Positions 15,473 to 24,421 of a DNA stretch of 64,000 nt are shown one piece after another. The notes under the pieces are model-generated. The model saw nothing but the letters and a program-made list of their open reading frames with translations. It had not been told where the DNA came from and ran no database searches. Position numbers and translations under genes: made by a program. Numbering within the stretch: position 1 is the stretch's first letter; each line of letters begins with the position of its first letter. This DNA comes from Chryseobacterium sp. KLBC 52 (GTDB lineage: Bacteria > Bacteroidota > Bacteroidia > Flavobacteriales > Weeksellaceae). The stretch lies in the NCBI RefSeq assembly GCF_003347605.1, contig NZ_QDFZ01000018.1, positions 62,715 to 126,714 on the forward strand, written 5' to 3'.

Positions 15473-17338
15473 TTATAGGTTTTTACGGTTGTCATCCGGA
15501 GTATAATCCATAAAGATATCTCCGTCCAGCTGTACAGATTTTACTTTTTTCTTAATAGGAATAACAAGATCGGTCAGTTTCTGATCTTTTTCCCACACTG
15601 AAGGTGAAAAATGCAGCCTTTCCGTAGTACCGTCATCATAAGACAATATTGCATCAAACGGAATGGCAAAACCTCCTACATTCGCTACGTTGATGGTAAG
15701 CATGTCATTCATCTGGGATGCTCCTGTTACTTTTAAGTCAATATAATTATTGGTATAAAACCAATTGTGGAAAAACCAGTTCAGGTTTTTTCCTGATCCT
15801 GTATTCATAGAATTAAAATAATCCCATGGAACCGGATGTTTCCCATTCCAGTTGTCCATATAATGGTGCAATGCTTTTTTGAAGAGTTCATCTCCCAGAT
15901 AATCTTTCAAAGCCAGATAAGACAATGAAGATTTTACATAAGAGTTGTTTCCGTATCCGGCACCGCTCACCTGTGTACTCATCGTGATCACCGGTTGATC
16001 CTGCTCTGCAGAAGGATCATTGATCCATTTTTTAACACGGAAGTTTTTATAAAATTCTTTAGCTGCCGCCTCACCGTTTTCATCAATTCCTATAAGATAT
16101 TCCAGCGTGGTCGCCCAGCCTTCATCCATAAATGCATATCTTGTTTCATTGATTCCCATATAGAAAGGGAAATAAGTATGGGCAATCTCATGATCTGCCG
16201 TCAACCTGGCATCATTAAGATCATCAGGAATACTGGTATCATTAATCATCATAGGATATTCCATATCTGCATATCCCTGAATAGCCGTCATTACATTGTA
16301 AGGGTATTCTACTCCCGGCCAGTTTTTTGAAAACCAATCCAGGTTATAGCGCATCCAGTCTACATAATGTTCAAAATCTTTTGCTCCGTTTTTATATCCT
16401 GCCTGAACACTGGCTCTTTTTGTTTTTAACTGAACACTGGCAGCATCCCACACATAATGGTTACTCATCGCAAAACAAAAATCTGTAATATGATTTGCTT
16501 TAAATTTCCAGACATTCCACTTGTTCTGCTTTGTTACTTTTCCGGACTTCATTTCCTGTTCTGTGGCAATATGCATCAGCTTATCGCTTTTCAGGGAGGC
16601 TTTATATCTTTTTAAATATTGAGGCTGAAGTACAGCTTCCGGATTCAGAAAATCTCCGGTTGCCCAAACTACATAATTTTTTGGTGCGGTGATAGCAAAA
16701 CTGTAATCATTGAAATCATTGTAAAATTCCTGTCTGTCCGAATGCTGAAGCATATCCCATCCATTGTAATCATCGTACACAGAAATTCTTGGAAAAGAGT
16801 AGGCCACATAGAAGGTTTCAGGATCAATCTGTCCTTCTCTTCCACTCTGAACCGACAATGGATATTCCCACTCTATTTTAACCTCAGCTTTTGACTTAGA
16901 TTTGAGTGCTGATTTTAATTTTACTTTTTCAACAGTACTCCAATCATCACTGTTGATCTCATATTTTACATTGTTTACAGTAAAAGACTTAATTTTCAAT
17001 CCGGATGAAAGAAAATCTTTGGATACAAATCCCGATCTTGGCGACTGTGGCTTGTGAAGGTTATTCACAAATCGGATAGCCAGTTCATTCAGGTTATCCG
17101 GACTGTTGTTGGTATAAACAATAGTTTCTTTTCCTGAAACTATTTTTGTAGCAGCATCTACTTTCACCTCTACATTATATACTCCTTTATTCTGCCAGTA
17201 GTTTTTTCCTGGCGCTCCGGAGATATCACGTGTTCCTCTCTCGTACGCTTTTTTGATATTCCTCGGCATATACAATTCCTGAGCTGACAATTGCAGTAAA
17301 GAAACTGCGATCAGCATTCCGGAAAAAATTTTCTTCAT
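15473..17338 (-). CDS. Secreted M1-family metallopeptidase (first of two)
   Basis: I start this gene at 17338 (MKKIFSGMLIAVSLLQLSAQ, 621 residues) because that gives a clean signal peptide; an upstream in-frame ATG at 17365 adds nine residues ahead of it. The M1 zinc motif DHEIAHTYFP, followed 18 residues later by the second ligand in AFMDEGWATTLEY, is near residue 380, with the aminopeptidase-type segment GYADMEYPMMIN before it. It probably acts as a periplasmic or surface aminopeptidase. A paralogue lies at 27117-29057. Convergent with the PAP2 gene, sharing its terminator. Confidence 0.9.
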   Translation of the reverse strand: MKKIFSGMLIAVSLLQLSAQELYMPRNIKKAYERGTRDISGAPGKNYWQNKGVYNVEVKVDAATKIVSGKETIVYTNNSPDNLNELAIRFVNNLHKPQSPRSGFVSKDFLSSGLKIKSFTVNNVKYEINSDDWSTVEKVKLKSALKSKSKAEVKIEWEYPLSVQSGREGQIDPETFYVAYSFPRISVYDDYNGWDMLQHSDRQEFYNDFNDYSFAITAPKNYVVWATGDFLNPEAVLQPQYLKRYKASLKSDKLMHIATEQEMKSGKVTKQNKWNVWKFKANHITDFCFAMSNHYVWDAASVQLKTKRASVQAGYKNGAKDFEHYVDWMRYNLDWFSKNWPGVEYPYNVMTAIQGYADMEYPMMINDTSIPDDLNDARLTADHEIAHTYFPFYMGINETRYAFMDEGWATTLEYLIGIDENGEAAAKEFYKNFRVKKWINDPSAEQDQPVITMSTQVSGAGYGNNSYVKSSLSYLALKDYLGDELFKKALHHYMDNWNGKHPVPWDYFNSMNTGSGKNLNWFFHNWFYTNNYIDLKVTGASQMNDMLTINVANVGGFAIPFDAILSYDDGTTERLHFSPSVWEKDQKLTDLVIPIKKKVKSVQLDGDIFMDYTPDDNRKNL

Positions 17339-17444
17339 AGCGATCTTTTTAAAGATAGGCATCAAAAATAGCGAAAATGTACCATCAGACGGCTATTCTT
17401 TCAAGATAATATTTCACTGCAATCAACTTTTATATTAAAATATT

Positions 17445-19814
17445 CTACAACCGATCCTGTTCGGCGGTCTTCTTAATGGTTTTTGCATTTTTAACCGATT
17501 GATTTCCAAAGTTGAATTTCAATGAAAATGTCACTCCCTGAGTATCGGAATAATCAAGAAAATAATTATCCTGATTTGCATATTTTGTGCTGACCTTCTG
17601 CTCTGTGGATCTGAAAATATCGCTAAAAACAAGACTGGCTTCCAGTTTTTTACCAAAGAATTTTCTATTCATTACAAAATAGGCTGACCATAGAGAAGAT
17701 ATTCTGAAGGTTCCCTGTATACCGGGAGAATAGTAGCGGTGTCCCATTTCCATTTTCCAGTCGCTGTTTTTATCCAGCGTAAAGCTTGTTGAGATGTTTG
17801 AAACCCAGTTCCAGACTTTATTTTTATACAACATTCCATCAATTCCTATGAAATAATTCTCGTTGTGCTCAAGATTTTCAGAAAGGATAATATTCCACCA
17901 GGATTTCACCTGGAAATTTTTGTATAAGCTGATTCCGAAAGCTTCTCCTTTCTCAATATTGGTAAAATAATAAATCAAACTGTTGGTACTTGGCTCCTGA
18001 TAAGAGATTTCCATGGACGGATATATTTCTTTTCTGTAGTATACATCCAGATTCCAGTCTTTCCAGGAATAAGTAAGATTGAGGTTATGGGTAATGGTGG
18101 CTTTTAATTTTGGGTCTCCCTGATAATAGGAAAAAAGATTATAATAAGATTTTGCAGGATTCAGCCATGAATAAGAAGGTCTACTGATTCTTTTCCCATA
18201 GGAGAACCCAAATTCCTGTTTGTTTTCTGTGGTATATTGTGCATAAAACGTGGGAAAGAATTTCCAATAGTTACTTTTATTCAATTCATAAGGTTCTGAG
18301 ACTTCCCCTTCAAGATTGGTCATTTCTGCACGAAGTCCACCTTTGAAGCTCCATTTCCCGATATTGTAGGCTAATGATGAATACAGGGCAAAATTGTGTT
18401 CTTTATAATCAAAAATACTGCTCTTTTCCGGCCGGTATTGTAATACCCCGTTCTCATTATCGGAGAAATCAAGTTGGCTGATTGTCTTTACAAAACTATA
18501 TTTCGTACCGGATTCTATTTCCAGCTTATCCCCTTTCCACTGATAATCAAATTGAGTGGAATACAGCTGAACATCGGCTTTATTCTGTGTGAGGAAATTA
18601 TCTTCTTTCGGTGGCTGTCCGGCAAAGTTCAGGTATGTAATTACATTCTGGTATTTATCCACATTATTTCCGGTAAAATAATTGATCCATGAAAGACTGC
18701 TTTTCTTATTCAGCTTACGATCTATCTGAAAACTTACCGAGTTATTGATGGAACGGGAACGGTGATCATTGATCGTCGTATAATCAGATTCCACTATATC
18801 CTGCTGGTTATAGATCAATGTAGGAACATGATAAGTTCCGAAGGATTTTGGAGAAAAATACCCTGAGTAGTTGAGGCTTAGATTGGTCAGGCTGTCCAGT
18901 TCATATTCCGCATTAAAATTCAGGGTATTCTGGTTATTGTTTTTATCCTTCCTGTTCATAGTACTTACCCATCGGGTTTGGCTTTCCGGATAGTTTACAT
19001 AGTCTGTTCCTTCCCGGTAGTACGTTCCCAGCCCTTTATAATAGCTTCCCATTAAAGAAAGTTTATCTTTTTTGTAATATTGAGAGAGACCAAAAACGCC
19101 TTTTGCATATTGTGTCTGCACGTATTTGGATGAAAGAATACCGCGGTAGCCTTCAATTTTATTCTTTTTCAGAACGATATTCAATACTGCGCTTCCTGAA
19201 GCTTCATATTTGGCAGGCGGATTGGTAATCACTTCCACAGATTTCACTTCATCTCCCTGTGTATTTTCCAGAAGATTTTTAAGCTCATCCCCTGTCAGCA
19301 TTACTTTTTTATCATTAATTGTCACCAGAATTCCTATACTTCCCTTTACACTCAGTACACTGTTGTTGATGGTAACACTGGGTGTATTTTTTAGAATTTC
19401 CCAGGCATTGAGTGAGGAAATATTACTGTTTTCCACATTAAATTCCAGACGGTCTACCTTTCTTTTCACTAAAGGTTTACGTTTCGTCATTACCACCCCT
19501 TCTATTTCCTGAGATTCTTTTTTAAGAATGATATTCAGAGATTCAGACTCTTTTAAATCCACTTTTTTCTCAAATAAAGAATATCCCTGATTTTTAATGA
19601 CCAGTTTTATATTTTCCTCTGAAATATCTTCCAGTACAAATTTCCCATTATCATCTGTTTTTAATTCTTTGATTAATGTATTCTGAGCATTATACACTTC
19701 CACCTTTAGAGAGGAAAGCTTTTCGTTTTCGGTATTCATCACTGTTCCTCCGGCTTTTTGTTTCTGGGCAAGAATCAAGATGGGAAAACACAAAAGAAAA
19801 AGAATTTTATACAT
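17445..19814 (-). CDS. Outer-membrane TonB-type beta-barrel protein with CarboxypepD_reg-like domain
   Basis: This 789-residue protein has a signal peptide (MYKILFLLCFPILILAQ), an N-terminal carboxypeptidase-regulatory-like Ig domain (about 20-95), a TonB-receptor plug-like region (about 120-215, including EILKNTPSVTINNSVLSVKG and PAKYEASGSAVLNIVLKK) and a long C-terminal barrel of the OMP_b-brl_3 type. I see no SusD partner gene, so it is probably not a glycan-uptake SusC. It is divergent from the two-component system at 20051, and a cluster of GTTAA repeats lies between them, so it may be a target of that regulator. Substrate unknown. Confidence 0.88.
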   Translation of the reverse strand: MYKILFLLCFPILILAQKQKAGGTVMNTENEKLSSLKVEVYNAQNTLIKELKTDDNGKFVLEDISEENIKLVIKNQGYSLFEKKVDLKESESLNIILKKESQEIEGVVMTKRKPLVKRKVDRLEFNVENSNISSLNAWEILKNTPSVTINNSVLSVKGSIGILVTINDKKVMLTGDELKNLLENTQGDEVKSVEVITNPPAKYEASGSAVLNIVLKKNKIEGYRGILSSKYVQTQYAKGVFGLSQYYKKDKLSLMGSYYKGLGTYYREGTDYVNYPESQTRWVSTMNRKDKNNNQNTLNFNAEYELDSLTNLSLNYSGYFSPKSFGTYHVPTLIYNQQDIVESDYTTINDHRSRSINNSVSFQIDRKLNKKSSLSWINYFTGNNVDKYQNVITYLNFAGQPPKEDNFLTQNKADVQLYSTQFDYQWKGDKLEIESGTKYSFVKTISQLDFSDNENGVLQYRPEKSSIFDYKEHNFALYSSLAYNIGKWSFKGGLRAEMTNLEGEVSEPYELNKSNYWKFFPTFYAQYTTENKQEFGFSYGKRISRPSYSWLNPAKSYYNLFSYYQGDPKLKATITHNLNLTYSWKDWNLDVYYRKEIYPSMEISYQEPSTNSLIYYFTNIEKGEAFGISLYKNFQVKSWWNIILSENLEHNENYFIGIDGMLYKNKVWNWVSNISTSFTLDKNSDWKMEMGHRYYSPGIQGTFRISSLWSAYFVMNRKFFGKKLEASLVFSDIFRSTEQKVSTKYANQDNYFLDYSDTQGVTFSLKFNFGNQSVKNAKTIKKTAEQDRL

Positions 19815-19837
19815 GGTTATTTTTTTATCTTCTCCAA

Positions 19838-19869
19838 CAAAAACTATTGTTCTGTTCTATGGGGACAAA
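19838..19869 (-). promoter_or_regulatory. Likely promoter of the TonB-type barrel gene
   Basis: Read on the minus strand, TTTG (19869-19866), a 19-base spacer and TAGTTTTTG (19846-19838, one base longer than the TAnnTTTG consensus) lie 24 bases upstream of the start. Confidence 0.45.
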
Positions 19870-19895
19870 ATTCTGTATTGACTGGAAAAAACACG

Positions 19896-20001
19896 GTTAA
19901 CAGAAGGTTAATGATGGGTTAATGTCTTTTATGGTATCAAAACATCCAGATCCAAACGGATGGATGAAGCTGTTCAAAACTATGGTTAATGGAAGGTTAA
20001 T
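19896..20001. promoter_or_regulatory. Five 11-bp-spaced GTTAA direct repeats (putative OmpR-type regulator sites)
   Basis: GTTAAC at 19896 and GTTAAT at 19907, 19918, 19985 and 19996, mostly as GGTTAA(T/C). Spacing is exactly 11 bp within each cluster, and the clusters are 67 bp (about six turns) apart, so all lie on one DNA face. They sit between the divergent promoters of the barrel gene and the kinase operon, the arrangement expected for a PhoB/OmpR-type regulator bound as tandem dimers. Confidence 0.65.
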
Positions 20002-20014
20002 AACAAAATAATCA

Positions 20015-20045
20015 TTTCCGGAAAATGACTAAAGTTTTATCTTTG
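20015..20045 (+). promoter_or_regulatory. Promoter of the first OmpR-type two-component operon
   Basis: TATCTTTG (20038-20045) matches TAnnTTTG exactly, with TTTC (20015-20018) at a 19-base spacing as a weak -33 box, which fits an activator-dependent promoter. Only five bases separate the -7 box from the ATG at 20051, so the message may have almost no leader. Confidence 0.6.
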
Positions 20046-20050
20046 TTTTA

Positions 20051-21373
20051 ATGATAGCCAAGAGTAAAATTCTCATCCCGGTTTTTGCCGCTCTATTCCT
20101 GCTTTTATTGGGAATCCAGGTTTATTTTATGTATAAAACCTACCAGGTAAAAGAGAGGGATATCTACAGATCTGTGAATGATGGGCTTACCAATTACACA
20201 GACAATCTTGAAGACATCCAGGAGGCTAAAGAAAGAAATGATGATTCTCTTCAGGAAATCATTATACAGTATCATAATAAGGAGATCAACAAAAAAGATT
20301 TTCTCCGTTATTTCATAGAAAACAGGAAATCTGCCAGAGAAAGACTGATTCATTATATCGACAGCCGTTACCAAAAAGACGGTTACGAAATCTCCGCAAG
20401 AATACGGTATCTTTCCATTGTCCACCTTCCGGACAGCTCAAAAGTAATTACCGAACCTATTGTTATTTTTGAAACGCAGGATAAGCTAAAAAATCCACGC
20501 ATTGCCAGTAACGGAAGCTGGGAAACCTCAACCACCAAAAGAAATGATACAGATAAAGGTCATATTGAAAAAAAGAATACCTTTCTTGTAAAAACCCAGA
20601 CAGATTTTGAAATCCGAAATATAAAAAGTATTGTTTTCAAAGAGCTTACCTTATTGATTATCTGCTGCATTATTCTTCTTTCAGGAGTTCTTCTGCTTTA
20701 TATTTTCACGATCAGAAATCTTATTCAGCAGCAGAAACAGGTGGAAGTTCTCCACAACATTGTGGATAACATTTCGCATGAGTTTAAAACGCCTATCGCT
20801 ACTTTAAAAATAGCTTCGAAAGCATTAAAAAAAGAGTGGAATCCTGAAACGCTTCCTCTTATTGACAGGCAGATTTCACGCCTTGAAAGCCTGATGTTTC
20901 AGCTTCATAAAGATGAAATCCCAGACGAAATGACCGCTATACAACCTGAAGACTGGAACTTTTTTATTCAGGATTTATCTGTTACTTATTCAGACATTGA
21001 TTTTAACCTTGAAAATACAGTTTCACAAAAGCTTCCTTTTGATAAAAACCTGATGGAAACGGTCATTAAAAACCTTTGTGAAAACAGTGTAAAATATGGA
21101 GCATCGGTTATTACAATAGATGTCCGTAACCGTTCTCAACAATTAGAATTTGAAGTTTCCGACAATGGTCAGGGCATGGAAACAAAAGAACTGAACAATA
21201 TCTTCGAAAAATTCTACAGAATACAGAATAACAATATTCACAATAGCAAAGGGCTTGGGCTGGGACTTTATTTCGTTAAAAAAATCATTACAAACTATGG
21301 TGGAAAAATAGAAGTTTCCAGCCAGCTTCATACAGGCAGTACTTTTAAAATATCAATTCCTTATGAAAACTAA
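20051..21373 (+). CDS. Sensor histidine kinase of an OmpR-type system (first)
   Basis: This 440-residue kinase has an N-terminal membrane helix (about 8-30), a periplasmic domain of roughly 170 residues, a second membrane helix (about 198-220), a HisKA domain with H243 in ISHEFKTPIATLK and a HATPase_c domain (NLCENSVKYGA, DNGQGM, FEKFYR, GLGLGLYFVKKI). No HAMP domain is obvious, and the architecture resembles Bacteroides RprX. Its partner regulator overlaps by 11 bases. The paralogue at 30769 has a similar layout but a shorter sensor domain. The signal is unknown; its divergent neighbour suggests an envelope-related role. Confidence 0.92.
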   Translation: MIAKSKILIPVFAALFLLLLGIQVYFMYKTYQVKERDIYRSVNDGLTNYTDNLEDIQEAKERNDDSLQEIIIQYHNKEINKKDFLRYFIENRKSARERLIHYIDSRYQKDGYEISARIRYLSIVHLPDSSKVITEPIVIFETQDKLKNPRIASNGSWETSTTKRNDTDKGHIEKKNTFLVKTQTDFEIRNIKSIVFKELTLLIICCIILLSGVLLLYIFTIRNLIQQQKQVEVLHNIVDNISHEFKTPIATLKIASKALKKEWNPETLPLIDRQISRLESLMFQLHKDEIPDEMTAIQPEDWNFFIQDLSVTYSDIDFNLENTVSQKLPFDKNLMETVIKNLCENSVKYGASVITIDVRNRSQQLEFEVSDNGQGMETKELNNIFEKFYRIQNNNIHNSKGLGLGLYFVKKIITNYGGKIEVSSQLHTGSTFKISIPYEN

Positions 21374-22049
21374 AATCCTTCTGGCAGAAGATGATCCGGA
21401 TTTCGGAATGATTCTTAAGCAGTATCTTGAATTGGAAGATTTTGAAGTCAGTTGGTTTCAGAATCCGGAAGATATCGTACCATTGGTTCAGGCTGATTTT
21501 CCCTTTCAGATAGGAATTCTGGATGTGATGATGCCCAATATAGATGGTTTCTCGCTGGCGAAAATGATTATCAAAGAAAGAAGTAATTTCCCATTGTTAT
21601 TTTTAACGGCTAAAAATCAAAAAATTGACCGGTTGACCGGATTGAAAATAGGTGCCGACGATTATATTGCGAAACCCTGTGATCCTGAAGAACTTGTTTT
21701 ACGAATTAAAAATATTCTAAAGAGAACACTTCCCGCCGTTACGGAAAGCCAGATAAAAATAGGAGAATTTTCACTGGACACCACTAAACTTCTGTTGTCA
21801 CATCCTAACGGAAACAACCGTCTGACCATACGAGAGCAAGAGCTTTTGCTGTATCTTCTGAAACATAACCGATCCATCATTACAAGGGATAATATTCTGG
21901 ATAATCTCTGGGAAACCAATGATTATTTTACAGGAAGAAGTCTGGATGTTTTTATCAGCAGGCTTCGTAAATATTTCAACAGTGATCCCCAAATAAAAAT
22001 CCAATCCCTGAGAGGAATTGGATTTGAAATTGATTTTCCAACCAATTGA
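21363..22049 (+). CDS. OmpR-family response regulator (first)
   Basis: This 228-residue regulator has a receiver domain (acidic DD at 10-11 region, phospho-acceptor D54 in ILDVMMPNIDG, Lys in YIAKPCDPEE) and a C-terminal winged-helix domain (LTIREQELLLYLLKH to LRGIGFEIDF). The recognition-helix region GRSLDVFISRLRK is identical to that of the regulator at 32035-32718. It likely binds the GTTAA repeats upstream of its own operon. It converges on the next gene with only 4 bases between stops, and no terminator is visible. Confidence 0.93.
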   Translation: MKTKILLAEDDPDFGMILKQYLELEDFEVSWFQNPEDIVPLVQADFPFQIGILDVMMPNIDGFSLAKMIIKERSNFPLLFLTAKNQKIDRLTGLKIGADDYIAKPCDPEELVLRIKNILKRTLPAVTESQIKIGEFSLDTTKLLLSHPNGNNRLTIREQELLLYLLKHNRSIITRDNILDNLWETNDYFTGRSLDVFISRLRKYFNSDPQIKIQSLRGIGFEIDFPTN

Positions 22050-22053
22050 TTTT

Positions 22054-22881
22054 TTATAGGGATAGATTCACAATCACCGGAAAATGGTCTGACGGATACA
22101 AGAGGTTTTCTCTTCTGTCATTGATGTGTCGGTGAGATCTTATTTTAAAACCTTGTGTAAAAATATAATCGATTCTGTCTTTTGGAACTTCATTCACATT
22201 GAAGCCTGTGAAAGTTCCTACCGGGCCATAATGCTTGGTTTCTGAGTGATAAAAAGTATCTTTCATATTTTGGGAAAGAATTTTAATCGGTTCTGAATCA
22301 TCTGTCAGGTTAAAATCTCCGCTTAGTGTCACCGGAAGATTCTTTGGATTCAGTTCTTTGATTTTTTTCAGGATCAATTCGGAAGATTTTACTCTTGCTA
22401 CATTTCCAATGTGATCAAAATGAAGATTCATAGCCAGAAATTCTTTCTTCGATTTTTTATCTTTAAATACGGCATAGGTACAGATTCTGTTCAGTGCTGC
22501 ATCCCAGCCTTTTGAAGGTTTTTCCGGAGTTTCAGATAACCAGAACGTCCCGGATTTTACAATTTCCAGTTTGGTTGTATCATAAAAGATGGCAGAAAAC
22601 TCTCCTTTTTCTTTACCGTCATCTCTTCCTACTCCGATATAGTCATAGTTTTTTAAACCTGCTTTAATATCTTTCATCTGCTCCGGAAGTGCTTCCTGTA
22701 CTCCGAAATAATCAGGATGATAGTACGTCAATAAATCGGCAACGTCCTGTTTTCTTTTTGGCCAGGCATTATCTTTATCCGACTCTACATTCAGTCTGAT
22801 ATTAAAACTCATTACGGTAAGGTCTTGTGAGAATCCTAATGCAAAAAACATCAGAAACACCATTGAAAATCTGAAATTCAT
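22054..22881 (-). CDS. Secreted endonuclease/exonuclease/phosphatase-family hydrolase
   Basis: This 275-residue protein has a signal peptide (MNFRFSMVFLMFFALGFSQ) and the EEP fold signatures: MSFNIRLN, the metal-binding Glu in GVQEALPEQ, LSGDFNLTDDSEP, and the terminal SDHFPVIVNL with the catalytic Asp-His pair. EEP enzymes cut phosphodiester or phosphomonoester bonds in nucleic acids, sphingolipids or inositol phosphates; the single-domain secreted form in Bacteroidetes is usually annotated only to family level. I cannot tell the substrate. It is convergent with the regulator gene and is not clearly linked to either neighbour. Confidence 0.88.
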   Translation of the reverse strand: MNFRFSMVFLMFFALGFSQDLTVMSFNIRLNVESDKDNAWPKRKQDVADLLTYYHPDYFGVQEALPEQMKDIKAGLKNYDYIGVGRDDGKEKGEFSAIFYDTTKLEIVKSGTFWLSETPEKPSKGWDAALNRICTYAVFKDKKSKKEFLAMNLHFDHIGNVARVKSSELILKKIKELNPKNLPVTLSGDFNLTDDSEPIKILSQNMKDTFYHSETKHYGPVGTFTGFNVNEVPKDRIDYIFTQGFKIRSHRHINDRRENLLYPSDHFPVIVNLSL

Positions 22882-22947
22882 ATGTTATTTTATCATTAAG
22901 AGACAAAAATAAAACTTCTCTGCGACAGAAAAGCCTTATTGATGTGA

Positions 22948-23151
22948 TTATATTGTTAAATTATCTTTTTCTTCTTCTATAGATATAAAATACTCCTGAA
23001 ATTCAGACACCAAAATGGAAATATCACTTTCTAGCTTTACAACACCAATGGTTTTGTAGTGAGCAGCCAGCTTTATGTCTTTGCTTTTGAGGAGAACTTC
23101 AAGCTTTTTTAAATTTATATCTTTCTTTAAAACTGCGAGGTAAGTGATCAT
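22948..23151 (-). CDS. Small protein resembling a subtilase propeptide (possible intrinsic inhibitor)
   Basis: This 67-residue protein is the last gene of a five-gene operon and overlaps the subtilase by 4 bases (ATGA). The pattern MITYLAVLKKDINLKKLEVL, then HYKTIGVVKLESD and EYFISIEEEKD, reads as strand-helix-strand-strand-helix-strand, as in I9-type protease propeptides. The subtilase's own N-terminus has the comparable segments RYIVLLQ, LYKNLGVLVVD and SIVYYEKERE in the same order. I therefore infer an inhibitor or folding helper acting in trans. There is no signal peptide. Family membership is inferred from pattern only. Confidence 0.6.
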   Translation of the reverse strand: MITYLAVLKKDINLKKLEVLLKSKDIKLAAHYKTIGVVKLESDISILVSEFQEYFISIEEEKDNLTI

Positions 23152-24410
23152 AAGTATATCTGTACTAAACCGTTTCCAATATCTCTGTATTTTATGCCTT
23201 CAATAGGTCTTGCTTTGCTTTCAATCAGTTCCCAGATCTCTTTTGCTGATTTATCGGGAAACTGTTCCATATACAAAGCGGCAAGCCCGGAAACATGGGG
23301 TGCTGCCATACTTGTACCGCTCATGCTGTAGTACAAATTACTTTTATTTTTTGCATTTTTAGGATACGAACTGATAATGTCAACTCCCGGAGCACAGACA
23401 TTGATACTTCCTCCTGTGGACGGATTGAGGCCGGCATTTGAAAATCTCGCGATCTTCATCTGAGCATCAATGGCTCCTACGGCCATAATTGATTTTGAAT
23501 TGGCCGGCATTGAAACAGGCTGCGGAATCTGCGGTCTGTTACTGTCATTTCCAGCCGCGGCTATAATAAGACAGTTATTTTCCAATGCTCTTTCCCCAAT
23601 GGTTTCAAAAAGAACGGAAGGCTGATCATCTAGCCTCACCGGAGATGCCAGTGAAAGGGATAGTATTCTGAATTTTTTCGTAATTGCCCAGTCTATCGCA
23701 TCAATGACACTGCTGGTAGTTCCTCTTCCATTGTCTGCGAGCACTTTTGCTATTTTCAGGTTGCAGTCTCTGGCAATTCCGTACCGCTTTCCGTTATCAC
23801 TTCTTGTATTTCCTGTAGCTACTCCTGCGCAGTGTGTACCATGTCCGTTGGGATCTCTGCTCCAGTCTTCACCATCTATGAAAGATTTTCCTTCAATTTC
23901 TTCAGCTGAAAAATCCGGGTGAGAAGTTTCAAGGCCGGTATCGAGAATACAGACATCAATTCCTTTTCCTGTATAGTTCGCATTTTCCAGTCCGATTGCT
24001 TTTAATCCCCATTCCATTTCAATGAATGATTTTTGAGGCAAAGGTTTGCTGGTGATATATTTTTCAAGTTCTGAAATTTTTTCTGAGAGTCCAGCAGACT
24101 GTTTTTTGAGTTCATTAATCAATTGCAATTCATCTGCAGGAAAAAATTCCCTCTCTTTTTCGTAGTATACAATAGAGTTTGACTCATCTTTCACGGCACT
24201 TTTCAATTGATCTTCATCCATATTATCCACCACAAGAACTCCCAGGTTTTTGTAAAGCACACCATTGTCCTGATCAATGATTTCATAAGAACGGTTTTCT
24301 TTGGAGAGAAATTCTGAAGAGGTGATATTCACTTCCAGTTCTTTCTCTATTTTTTTGAGTGCTGTTTTCTGCTGATTCTGCAACAGAACGATATATCTTC
24401 CGGTTTCCAT
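23148..24410 (-). CDS. S8-family subtilisin-like serine protease, apparently cytoplasmic
   Basis: This 420-residue protease has the complete subtilase catalytic set: D157 (VCILDTGLETSHPDF), H190 (NGHGTHCAGV), oxyanion N288 (AAAGNDSN) and S367 (MSGTSMAAPHVSG). Residues 1-100 form an I9-like propeptide region, followed by a short coiled segment (about 95-125). There is no signal peptide or lipobox, which is unusual for a subtilase and suggests action inside the cell. It is encoded within a five-gene operon with a DUF2589-like protein and two unknown helical proteins, 11 bases after the 192-residue gene. Its partner at the 3' side may control it. The natural substrate is unknown, perhaps an operon partner. 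Confidence 0.92.
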   Translation of the reverse strand: METGRYIVLLQNQQKTALKKIEKELEVNITSSEFLSKENRSYEIIDQDNGVLYKNLGVLVVDNMDEDQLKSAVKDESNSIVYYEKEREFFPADELQLINELKKQSAGLSEKISELEKYITSKPLPQKSFIEMEWGLKAIGLENANYTGKGIDVCILDTGLETSHPDFSAEEIEGKSFIDGEDWSRDPNGHGTHCAGVATGNTRSDNGKRYGIARDCNLKIAKVLADNGRGTTSSVIDAIDWAITKKFRILSLSLASPVRLDDQPSVLFETIGERALENNCLIIAAAGNDSNRPQIPQPVSMPANSKSIMAVGAIDAQMKIARFSNAGLNPSTGGSINVCAPGVDIISSYPKNAKNKSNLYYSMSGTSMAAPHVSGLAALYMEQFPDKSAKEIWELIESKARPIEGIKYRDIGNGLVQIYL

Positions 24411-24421
24411 AATAATCTTTT

